DNA of 10,000 bases from NCBI GenBank assembly GCA_002005505.1, contig KV908550.1, positions 92,501 to 102,500 of the forward strand, given 5' to 3'. Position numbers and translations under genes: made by a program. How positions within the stretch are numbered: position 1 is the first letter of the stretch; every line of letters starts with the position of its first letter. Of the stretch, positions 1-7,772 are shown piece by piece. The DNA comes from Botryococcus braunii. Its lineage: Eukaryota; Chlorophyta; Trebouxiophyceae. The notes beneath the pieces are model-generated. The model searched no databases, was not told where the DNA came from, and worked only from the letters and a program-made list of their open reading frames with translations.

Positions 1-866
1 CACACGCACATAGACACGTACAAACACATGCATATGCAAACGCGGTCGGTTCTTTTATTTATATTGAATGGCTAAGGTGAGAGCTTAACTCATGGGAGTT
101 GTGGGAGTGGGGGAAGCGGGGGTGAGAGAAATGGTCCCCTGGGTGGAGGTGGGCAAAACCCTGCTAGCTTTTCCATGCAGCAGCCTTCAAAACAGTCCTT
201 GTGCAAAGCGAGGATGAGGAGGAGCAAGGAGTAGGAGTAGGAAGGGTGGCACAGGTTCGTTAAATGCAAGTTATCTTGTGAACACGATCTAAGTCTATCT
301 GATTAAACCATGAGGATGGCCCCAAAACAAATGATATTCTACCTTTGTGGACTTCAATTGATGGTTGTGAGGGGTGCTGATTCTTGCTAACTCTGCTGCA
401 GTGTTTGTGAATCTGGCCTCGGAAGCTTGGCAGGGTGTGAAGGGTGGCACATCCTTCTCTGGTAGTAATTGCTATCACTTATACCCATGGGAGCTTGAAC
501 ATCATCGGCCAGTGTCCCGAATACATGCCTGAATGTCATGTGAGCAAGAGTCCCCAAACATGCATGTAAATCATGTCGGAGCATGTGTGTTAAAATAGTA
601 TTACAGAACATTACAGATATGCGTGCAGTCACTGCAATTGGTCTCACAAGCATGGTGTTGGAAGCACAGGTTGGCAACATGAGAGGGCACCCTCTCTTGT
701 TTGACTGCATTCATCCAACGGAGAGCGGATCCCTCCTCTTGCTGAAACTGGTAAGACCATTTCTAGATTCAGCCCTTCCCGCCAAAAGATGATCTGGTGT
801 ACGCATGAGGTCTGCTGTCCAATGCCAATGGGCAGAATCGCGATATCAGACCTGGGATAGTACGAA
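1..866. other. No supportable gene
   Basis: A CA-rich start with TGCATATGCA (28-37) is followed by G/A-rich sequence to about 250. A 107-codon minus-strand frame (710-387) is open but has no recognisable motif, and its overlap with a plus-strand frame at 583-792 suggests chance. Confidence 0.5.
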
Positions 867-904
867 GTACACTACGTATACTTACTTGTTTACGTAGCGT
901 GTAC
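867..904. repeat. Imperfect hairpin GTACACTACGT / ACGTAGCGTGTAC
   Basis: The left arm (867-877) and right arm (892-904) pair with a two-base bulge around a ~14-base loop. It is the left member of a cluster of related inverted repeats that share GTACACTAC-like sequence. Confidence 0.75.
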
Positions 905-943
905 ATTATGTGTTGTGCTTCGAAGAAGAGTTCGTTCAGGTAG

Positions 944-986
944 CTCCAGAGTACACTACAGTGTAGCTACACACTATAGTCTGGAG
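944..986. repeat. Imperfect hairpin bounded by CTCCAGA / TCTGGAG
   Basis: The left half begins CTCCAGAGTACACTAC and the right half ends CACACTATAGTCTGGAG. The outermost seven bases pair perfectly and the inner part pairs with a few gaps. A third, inverted copy of the end (GTAGTATACACTCTGGAG) lies at 1236-1253. Confidence 0.75.
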
Positions 987-1253
987 AAGACTGGTTTGAC
1001 TTGAGGGGGGAAATCTTGTTAAACACAGTGAGAGTCGTGCGAATTCCGAGAGCTTGGAGCAGTTCCAAATGGGAGTGAGGAACCCCAATTGGCGGACCTT
1101 TACTGAAGTTAATACATTTTTGTGAAATGCAACTTCACTTGGCAGGATCATGATATCGCACATTCAGGAAAAGAGGGCTATATAATATCAGGCATGATGT
1201 ATGTGTCATGTCCGATATGTACTTAGTATACCTATGTAGTATACACTCTGGAG
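944..1253. mobile_element. Possible foldback/MITE-like element (weak)
   Basis: The two ends are inverted copies: CTCCAGAGT..ACACTACA at the left and, read from the right, CTCCAGAGTGTATACTACA. Nine bases are exact, followed by a two-base gap and a near match. The 310-base interior has no coding signal. No target-site duplication is visible next to either end, so insertion is not shown. It may instead be a chance cluster of palindromic sequence. Confidence 0.25.
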
Positions 1254-1390
1254 ATTGGGTTGGCGGATGGGCTCCCGGATTTGCAAAACCGAGGCAGGGA
1301 TATCCTTAGCCTGATGCTACTTGGAGTCTCAGAATGTTCGGTTTGCTAAAATGGTACTTCGAAAGTGCATCTGCTGTTTCGTGAACAGCA

Positions 1391-1422
1391 AGAGTATATA
1401 TGCAAGAGTGCATATATGCTCT
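1391..1422. repeat. Hairpin with 14-base arms, 13 of 14 paired
   Basis: AGAGTATATATGCA (1391-1404) and TGCATATATGCTCT (1409-1422) are inverted copies with one mismatch around the four-base loop AGAG. Confidence 0.9.
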
Positions 1423-1680
1423 GACATGATGTCCTGCAAACAGGCCTGAGTTTGTTCACACTGTCGGTAAATCATTTTTTGATAGGATCCTTTCCCGAAG
1501 GTGAAAGTGAAATTTTCCAACAGAGCTCCTGGAAAGAGGATGAGTATCTGTTGCGACTTAAGTGTTCAAACGTTGTTGATATAGATGGCAATGACATCGC
1601 AATTGAAACACTGCTGGTTCGCCATTAAATGTACAAGCTTATCAACCTCAGTGCTATAGGTATTATGGTGCACGTTCAAG

Positions 1681-1774
1681 ACGCCTGGGGCTACTGTTTT
1701 AGGCGTCCAGATCTCGTCCACCTCCCAAGGATCCCCCTAAGGGGGAGGCGTCCCCCCCCCCCCCCAAAAAAAAA
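1681..1774. repeat. Small repeat cluster ending in C14-A9
   Basis: AGGCGTCC occurs at 1701-1708 and 1746-1753, with an inverted ACGCCT at 1681-1686. CCTCCC (1721-1726) pairs with GGGAGG (1743-1748) around CCCCCTAAGGGGG. The cluster ends in 14 C and 9 A (1752-1774). Confidence 0.75.
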
Positions 1775-2187
1775 GGAAAAACGAAAATAAAATATCTCGT
1801 TCTGGATTACTGCAGGCAGAGAACATACATGCAAGTAGCAAATTTGCGTGGACAGCCTTAAGACGTGCCAGTACTACATAGATGTAGAGGCAATCGGTTG
1901 ATGTACTCCTGTCCAAAATGTTCTGCGCGGGACCAGATGCTTCAGATATGGTTATGTAGTCAGAGGCAGATCAACAAGAGTGCTCTGCTTTTGCAACAAT
2001 TTTCCATGCACTCAGTGTAGAACGTATGAGTTCGTGTACGTTTATGATCAAAGTTCTTGGGCATGCTTCTGAAGAAACACATCGGCTTGTACTTCATATG
2101 CGTGTGAAGGGGATCTCTTATTGTCTCTCGGATTAACAAAGATAATGAGATGGACCGGTAGCTTCTATAGTTGGTCATCCCGAGTCG

Positions 2188-2291
<104 letters not shown>

Positions 2292-2294
2292 CAA

Positions 2295-2780
<486 letters not shown>

Positions 2781-2782
2781 GT

Positions 2783-2836
2783 GGGGGGGGGGGGGGGGGA
2801 TGGTTTGCACATGGGGGGGGGGGGTGGTTTGCACAT
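2783..2836. repeat. Poly-G runs with duplicated TGGTTTGCACAT
   Basis: A run of 17 G (2783-2799) is followed by TGGTTTGCACAT (2801-2812), a second run of 12 G (2813-2824) and an exact second TGGTTTGCACAT (2825-2836). This is two copies of a G-run-plus-12-base unit. The G runs could form a quadruplex on the plus strand. Confidence 0.92.
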
Positions 2837-3265
2837 TTTTATTTCTGATACCATCCGCATTGTGCAGAGCTTGGTTTACATTTCTCAGGTCTCACAGCTG
2901 TAGGGTAACCAGAAAAAATCAGTGGATGTGGTAGAACTACTAGTGATCATACGACTAGCAGACAATCATACATCAATGCATGTGCCTTGGGAGTACCTAG
3001 GGCGGACGCATTGATTACAGAATTTGTTCAAGGTAACAAGTCGGCGTGTTGATATCAGTATGAACCCTTATATATGCATATGGTGATGCATCAATGTGCA
3101 AATTGTAAGCAAAAACGGACAAGAAAGCTGTCACAGGAGGGCTACATGATTTCCAGCGCCTTTTATATATGCGTTCGCATGTGCATATCACAATGTCCCG
3201 CAATCTACAGAATATATCTATACACGTGTGGCGGCGATCTCCGGTACAAATTCAAGTACAATGCA

Positions 3266-3319
3266 GTAGATATATCTACCGAATTCTCATATGTAGTACT
3301 ACATGTAGTGCAGCACTAC
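3266..3319. repeat. Three adjacent perfect palindromes
   Basis: GTAGATATATCTAC (3266-3279), ATGTAGTACTACAT (3291-3304) and GTAGTGC-A-GCACTAC (3305-3319) are all perfect. All three share GTAG/CTAC. The second and third abut directly. Confidence 0.93.
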
Positions 3320-3359
3320 TATATATGCATGTACTGCTTCCGCCATCGAAAAGGTTCAA

Positions 3360-3440
3360 CAGGAATTCCTGCCTTCTCCCCTCTTCTCCTTCTTTCACGT
3401 CCTTTAATAAGACATGAAAAGGGGGAAGGGAAGGAGAATT
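3360..3440. repeat. Palindrome plus opposed pyrimidine/purine tracts
   Basis: CAGGAATTCCTG (3360-3371) is a perfect 12-base palindrome. A pyrimidine tract (3372-3395) faces a purine tract (3416-3436). Between them TTTCACGTC (3393-3401) and GACATGAAA (3411-3419) pair with one mismatch, so the whole can fold as a long imperfect stem. Confidence 0.7.
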
Positions 3441-3990
3441 CGAAGGAATCGATTTCAACGAAATGAAAGAAGAAATTTCTGTCTTCCCTCCTACGCTTCT
3501 ACCTCCATCTTACCTCTGTGCTTTCCTCAAACTTTGCATGGTACGTAAAAGTCTCTTACTTGGTTTTACATAATTTCCACACAACCCTTCTTTTGAGCAT
3601 GTAGTCTCTTCAGTGCATGCCTCACATTACCCCAACAGAGGCACTCCCACGTTTTAGGGGTCGACAAAGCGAAACAAAGATAACCCGCATTAATGAATAT
3701 TCGACCTCCTGCACGGTGTGAGGTCTAGTGGTCTCATGTACGGAATACCATAGTGCCGATTCATGCCCCCCCCCCTCTGGGTGTTCATACCTCAATGCGG
3801 TGGGTGTACACCAAATGACCATTGGGGCAGCAGCATGCACAGTATGTCAACCTCGTCCAGAAAGTATGAGCTGTGTCGGCAACGCTGTTATAACTCAACT
3901 GGGTTCCTCTTCTTGACAAATCGTTGATACTAGTACACTTCAAGTACGCGCTTTACAACTATTAAATGCAGAAGAGTGCAACTAACAGTC

Positions 3991-4008
3991 GTCATGAGGC
4001 CTCATGAC
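3991..4008. repeat. Perfect 18-base palindrome
   Basis: GTCATGAGGCCTCATGAC equals its own reverse complement, with no spacer. It is the first of four hairpins within 157 bases. Confidence 0.97.
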
Positions 4009-4033
4009 ATCAGAAGAGAAAAGTAGCAGTTGT

Positions 4034-4041
4034 TGACGTCA
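4034..4041. promoter_or_regulatory. TGACGTCA palindrome (CRE/bZIP-type site)
   Basis: This matches the full cAMP-response-element/bZIP consensus. It lies between two of the hairpins. An eight-base match can be chance, and no transcription unit is evident beside it. Confidence 0.25.
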
Positions 4042-4046
4042 CGAGG

Positions 4047-4074
4047 CCAGTGCACCTCCTTGGAGGTGCACTGG
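4047..4074. repeat. Perfect hairpin, 13-base arms, 2-base spacer
   Basis: CCAGTGCACCTCC and GGAGGTGCACTGG are exact inverted copies separated by TT. It is the longest perfect stem found in the window. Confidence 0.97.
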
Positions 4075-4086
4075 CGAGGTGTCCGT

Positions 4087-4109
4087 CGAGGTTTAGCTGG
4101 TAAACCTCG
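4087..4109. repeat. Perfect hairpin, 9-base arms, 5-base loop
   Basis: CGAGGTTTA (4087-4095) and TAAACCTCG (4101-4109) pair exactly around GCTGG. It lies 12 bases after the preceding hairpin. Confidence 0.96.
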
Positions 4110-4126
4110 GGTAGCTCATGTGAATT

Positions 4127-4147
4127 CTGTGTTGGTGCACAACACAG
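4127..4147. repeat. Perfect hairpin, 8-base arms, 5-base loop
   Basis: CTGTGTTG and CAACACAG pair exactly around GTGCA. It is the fourth hairpin in the series starting at 3991. Confidence 0.95.
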
Positions 4148-4676
4148 GGCTTGCGTCCACAGCTGGAGGAGCCACTGCCACTGCCACCACTAGCGTGCTC
4201 GAGCGTTTTTAAACATACAAAAATCCCTGCACATACCAAAGGGAAACAGACACCAACTGTAGAGAAAAACAAAGCTGCAAAATGTGCAGTACAAATCTCT
4301 GCATGAACATTTGGCAAAGAACAGTCCCAACACTCAAGGGGCCTGCATTAAACAGATTTCTGTGTTCGTTACATGTGGACACTAGAAATACCCGCTACAC
4401 ATGTGAGAATTGACATACCTCCGTGTGTCAGCAAACAATTCAGAATCCCGGATAGGTAATCTTAAGATGCTGACACCAGCAGGGGAAACGGTGCCCAACT
4501 ACAGACTAGGTAACTATACCAGTTTACCACTTAAGCTTTGATTGCGCCATCATACATGCACCACCGAGTGGCACTGCAGGGCCAAAAATCATCTGCGCCA
4601 CAATTTGAAGCCTAATTACTGCCGACCGCGGGCAACAATTGTTGCAATTAGAATGTGTCACTGCGCCCGTCAGACC
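4148..4676. other. No supportable gene
   Basis: Nothing recognisable apart from the palindrome at 4632. The 74-codon minus-strand frame across the hairpin cluster (4317-4093) is not convincing. Confidence 0.5.
4632..4645. repeat. Perfect 14-base palindrome
   Basis: GCAACAATTGTTGC is its own reverse complement, and the CCGCGG palindrome lies directly before it (4626-4631). Confidence 0.95.
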
Positions 4677-4821
4677 CTAGGGCCATGAGGATAAGTCGAA
4701 TTGTATAATTATATCAGGGAGGGCCGTTAAGCCCACCAGCTCGATACCTCCAGCTGCCATTACGTGTTTGTTGGCAAAACCAAGCGCAACCCGGAAATTA
4801 CCGTCAGCAATTCTTACACTC
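4677..4821 (-). CDS. Possible terminal exon of an unrecognised minus-strand gene
   Basis: The acceptor GTTTTAGTTTTAGCAG at 4822 is T-rich and well formed. It opens a 48-codon frame in phase 2 that begins 'SVRIADGNFRVALGF', continues 'IELVGLTALPDIIIQF' and ends at TAG. The alternating hydrophobic pattern looks protein-like, but I recognise no family, and no matching upstream exon was found. It could also be a chance open frame. Its phase does not fit the tentative end of the Ubl gene. Confidence 0.18.
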
Positions 4822-4857
4822 CTGCTAAAACTAAAACACTGTTTACTAGTTCCTACT

Positions 4858-4895
4858 GTTTGCAAACTTGCCTCCTTGTACAAGGTACTTGTACC
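4858..4895. repeat. Run of three short palindromes
   Basis: GTTTGCAAAC (4858-4867), CCTTGTACAAGG (4874-4885) and GGTACTTGTACC (4884-4895) follow one another. A further partial GTTTGCAA follows at 4897. Confidence 0.85.
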
Positions 4896-4975
4896 TGTTT
4901 GCAATACATGAAAGGCTAATACTTAATTTGAGGACCAGCTGGTACTTGGACAACCACGACTTCGTGAACTCTGCC

Positions 4976-4983
4976 TATAAATA
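4976..4983 (+). promoter_or_regulatory. TATAAATA box candidate
   Basis: A canonical TATA sequence. The first ATG downstream is at 5068 and opens an 81-codon ORF. The intervening ~85 bases are AT-rich and contain no earlier ATG. The motif alone is weak evidence. Confidence 0.25.
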
Positions 4984-5067
4984 CATCTCCAATCTGACCT
5001 GTACAAACATTCAAGTTTTGTGATTAACTAATAACTTTGAACTAAAACATCATTTTGGCACACGTGA

Positions 5068-5313
5068 ATGCAACACTCAAAACCTCTCGGCCTGCAGGCA
5101 TGTGCGCACTCCAGCTGTCTCCTCACCTCCTCGCTCAGTCTCTCCCTCCTAAATCACACCCTCCTGCACTTTCATATTCCTGACTCTTCTGCCCACCGCG
5201 TTCATCCACCATGGACATGTGGAACCAAAGGTAACCCGGTGATTCCATGGCATAGCACTGCTTCTTTCTGTAATAGGACCAGCGCCCTAGATTCATCATT
5301 GTGCCAGCACTAG
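5068..5313 (+). CDS. Short ORF of unknown nature, 81 residues
   Basis: The start is the first ATG after the TATA candidate at 4976. The product has a leucine/serine-rich stretch near residues 16 to 33 ('SCLLTSSLSLSLLNHTLL') that is mildly hydrophobic, and several cysteines and histidines. No domain is recognised. A TGTAA, the polyadenylation signal used in some green algae, lies 36 bases after the stop at 5349-5353. The opposite strand also has a frame open for about 80 codons here, so neither is convincing. Confidence 0.15.
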   Translation: MQHSKPLGLQACAHSSCLLTSSLSLSLLNHTLLHFHIPDSSAHRVHPPWTCGTKGNPVIPWHSTASFCNRTSALDSSLCQH

Positions 5314-5399
5314 GAACTCCTACTGCAACACAATGCCGGTTCCACGACTGTAATTTTACACAGTATCCTTCTGCGCATGTGCCACCCTACATACTAAGA

Positions 5400-5421
5400 T
5401 ATTCTGACGGTATTCTGACGG
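5400..5421. repeat. Tandem duplication of TATTCTGACGG
   Basis: Two exact 11-base copies abut (5400-5410, 5411-5421). The second copy also pairs its TATTCTG with CAGAATA at 5427-5433. Confidence 0.9.
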
Positions 5422-5433
5422 AAGTACAGAATA

Positions 5434-6482
5434 CCTCTGCCGCATGTGAAGACCAACTTCAATGAACTCATTGCACACTCTTCAAGCAATGTGGAGCATA
5501 CTCCCTGCTGAACATCCTAGGTTGTTGCTCTCGCCTTGTTGCCCTCGCCTGCCAAATGCAACGGATACATAAGGTGCATCCACAACCCCAGTAGTAGCCT
5601 GCCCAACTCTATAAACCTAGCTAATGGCCCCCAACCAGCAGCACCTAGTATACAATAGTTCCCAGCCGACCAAGCCTGATCCCAGCACAGGTCTTTTTGT
5701 TGCAATGAAGGCGTGATTACTAAACCGGGTTCCCACACTTTGAGACTTCACTTTGCTCCAGGCTGCCGTCACACATGTCGGCCTGGAACCAATTCTCCAA
5801 GGAGAAGGCCCAACGATGTCAGTGGTCAGTGCTATCAGTGCCCAGTCCAGGAAGACTGCACCACCGGTTCACCCAGCCATGTACAGCCTGTATTTCTGGG
5901 ATAATGCCGTTGAGAAGCCATTCAAACAATTGGCACCCCTCATCACTAATGCATACGTGAGAAAGCTGATGTAAAATCATTAAGAGCCTAACCGTACTGA
6001 ACTCCCTGACTAAACGTAAGTCATAGAGAAACCTCTCCTAACCGAGTTTGTCCACAGCCCAGTTCCTGGAAAAATATAGCCACAAAACATAACAAATGAG
6101 CATGATCTGGCAAAAGCTCCTGCTCCAAATTTGATGGTGGGACAGCTGGATGAGCCTTCATATAATAACCCAAACAGTCTAAAACGTATGGCGCAAAATC
6201 CCAAAACACGATCCCTGTCAACATCTTTAAGATGAGCACAAAGTGACACTGGCCCATACGAGTCTGCCCACTTACAGAAACTATCTCAGGCTTCCACAAA
6301 CATGAGCTCACATAGCAAACCGCTGTTTACAAGGGATGCTTGTCATGTACAAAGCACTCAAGATGCAAGCCCCATTGTGTGGCATTCAAGGTTAACAGGA
6401 GGTCGGGAACAAAGAAGCAGACGCTCGTCAAAAAATCTCATCCTCAGGGTACCCAAAAAAGAAGACAGTATCCATTCTCTGC
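5434..6482. other. No firm gene; a few splice-like sites
   Basis: On the minus strand, good acceptor-like sites occur near 6007 (TATATTTTTCCAG) and near 5969 (ATGATTTTACATCAG), and a TTTCT/GTAAGT donor lies near 6276. The frames they open are short and unrecognised. Exons of the Ubl gene or of a neighbour may lie here, but none can be joined with a consistent phase and a recognisable protein. Confidence 0.4.
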
Positions 6483-6563
6483 TCAAGGCCCGCCGGACCA
6501 GCGATGGCCCGTCAACTCTACCATTCCAGGTGCCACCTGTAACTGTCTTGCAAGAACCACCCT
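6483..6563 (-). CDS. Possible terminal exon of the Ubl gene
   Basis: After the donor at 6797, the first good acceptor downstream is TTAGTTGGTCCTCAG/AGG at 6564, which is in phase 0. It opens 26 codons ('RVVLARQLQVAPG', later 'ELTGHRWSGGP') followed by TGA at 6483-6485. The GG near the end resembles a Ubl-precursor tail but is only two residues and may be chance. The short length and lack of recognisable fold make this tentative. A different frame from the same acceptor stays open to about 6358, but it is in phase 1 and does not fit the upstream donor. Confidence 0.2.
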   Translation of the reverse strand, partial: RVVLARQLQVAPGMVELTGHRWSGGP

Positions 6564-6797
6564 CTGAGGACCAACTAAACCATTACAATAGCCGTAACCA
6601 TGACGTGCATGTCAAAGGACGCACGTTGGCAAGGCGTCTTTCAGCACACTAGCCAGCAACACACGGCGAAATCAGCTGATTATCTACACAGCTCCCCATG
6701 CTAGGGCGGGGGCAAGGGGGGGGGAGACATTGGAAGGCAAGGATAAGCCCATTTTGGGATCTTTTGCCAGGGCAGCTCCATGTTCACATGGTCAGAC

Positions 6798-6968
6798 CTG
6801 GGCAAGCCGGATGATTTGGGGACTGGGCTTAGGTATAGGGGACTCTGGAAAAACGATCTGGGCAACCGTTTTGCAGAGCACACGAGGAGATTCGTCTCCT
6901 GAGTTGGACCCTGTGTCCTCTGGTTTCTGCACCATTCTCCGAACCTGGTCGATTGTCATTTCCCCTGT
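6798..6968 (-). CDS. Exon with second half of Ubl domain C
   Basis: The acceptor GTGTGTTGCAG/ACA is in phase 0, as required by the donor at 8223. The join gives 'REMDV' + 'TGEMTIDQVRRMVQ', equal in length to ubiquitin 'TLEV' + 'EPSDTIENVKAKIQ', which is strong support for splicing across the repeat-filled intron. The turn is longer than in ubiquitin and acidic ('PEDTGSNSGDES'). 'PRVLCK' then stands where QRLIFAGK is expected, and 'PQIIRLAQ' could be the last strand. The exon must end before a TGA at 6793-6795. The best donor is CCCAG/GTCTGA (phase 0). The domain is more divergent than A and B. Confidence 0.55.
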
Positions 6969-7192
6969 CTGCAACACACCAGATGCTACTTATCAGACAA
7001 AACAACGTACATCACATCGTCATGCATGATTTCTCAATACCCATCAATTGTTACACAGGTGTCTAATGCCCGAGTTTCCATGTTCTTGCTCGCAGAATCC
7101 ATGACCCGCAGCAACTGGAGCAGGAGCAGCACAAAGCCGCAGTGACAAATTCAAGCCTATGGAAGCGACCCCCCCAACCCCCCTACCCCAAG

Positions 7193-7200
<8 letters not shown>

Positions 7201-7287
<87 letters not shown>

Positions 7288-7296
7288 CCCCCCCCC
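7201..7296. repeat. (CT)n microsatellite, 85 bases, ending in poly-C
   Basis: A perfect CT run at 7201-7285 is followed by 12 C to 7296. It lies in the long intron of the Ubl gene, where the transcript strand carries (GA)n. Mirror-symmetric homopurine/homopyrimidine DNA of this length can form triplex (H-DNA). Confidence 0.95.
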
Positions 7297-7390
7297 AACC
7301 CCCCCTCCTCTCAGACACATACACTCTTTCCCACCCTCCCTGTCTCTCCCTCCCCCTGCCCCCCCCCCCCTCTCTCTTCTCTCCTCTTCT

Positions 7391-7472
<82 letters not shown>

Positions 7473-7504
7473 CTCTTCTCTCTCTCCTCCTCCTCTCCTC
7501 TCTC

Positions 7505-7507
<3 letters not shown>
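7297..7507. repeat. Degenerate C/T-rich tract
   Basis: Almost pure pyrimidine on the plus strand, with several shorter CT arrays (for example about 7389-7408 and 7433-7468) broken by CC or TCC. The only notable purines are a short ACACATACAC patch near 7316 and a G near 7340. Confidence 0.9.

Positions 7508-7590
<83 letters not shown>
7508..7590. repeat. (TG)n microsatellite, about 41 units
   Basis: A perfect 83-base TG run set between two C/T-rich tracts, in the long intron of the Ubl gene. Confidence 0.96.
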
Positions 7591-7591
<1 letters not shown>

Positions 7592-7638
7592 TCCCCTCCC
7601 TCCCCCCCCTCACGCTCTCTCTATCTCTCTCTCTGTCT

Positions 7639-7688
<50 letters not shown>

Positions 7689-7710
7689 CTCTCTCTTCTT
7701 CCCCCCCCCC
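7591..7710. repeat. C/T-rich tract with CT arrays
   Basis: Broken CT arrays of 10 to 25 bases with CCC and TTC interruptions, ending in a run of C just before the CACG repeats. Confidence 0.9.
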
Positions 7711-7732
7711 TCACGCACGCACGCGCACACAC

Positions 7733-7764
<32 letters not shown>

Positions 7765-7772
7765 GCGCGCGC
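7711..7772. repeat. (CACG)n, (CA)n and (CG)n tract
   Basis: CACG units run into (CA)n and then into a pure alternating CG run at 7750-7772. It mirrors the (CG)n/(TG)n junction of the left island, on the opposite strand. Confidence 0.93.

Larger units (their letters stand above)
2837..3990. other. No supportable gene; palindrome-rich
   Basis: A+T-rich sequence with many TATATG/CATATG motifs and the palindromes at 3266-3319 and 3360-3440. A 130-codon plus-strand frame (3074-3466) reads through those palindromes and shows no family features. A run of C lies near 3766. Confidence 0.5.

Noticed and set aside
387..710. 107-codon minus-strand frame
   Set aside because: No motif, no splice or promoter support, and a plus-strand frame overlaps it.
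1752..1774. C14-A9 run as a retroposed poly(A) tail
   Set aside because: Nine A is short, no upstream retroelement sequence or target-site duplication is visible, and homopolymers are common in this window.
6021..6311. 96-codon minus-strand frame
   Set aside because: It has an internal GTAAGT and a strong acceptor (TTTTTCCAG), so part of it is more likely intron. No family is recognised and the overlapping frame is equally open.
6358..6563. Alternative minus-strand frame after the acceptor at 6564 (~68 codons, with 'CKTVTGG')
   Set aside because: It is in phase 1 and cannot follow the phase-0 donor at 6797. The resemblance to ubiquitin's KTLTGKT is short and does not continue into a convincing helix and third strand.
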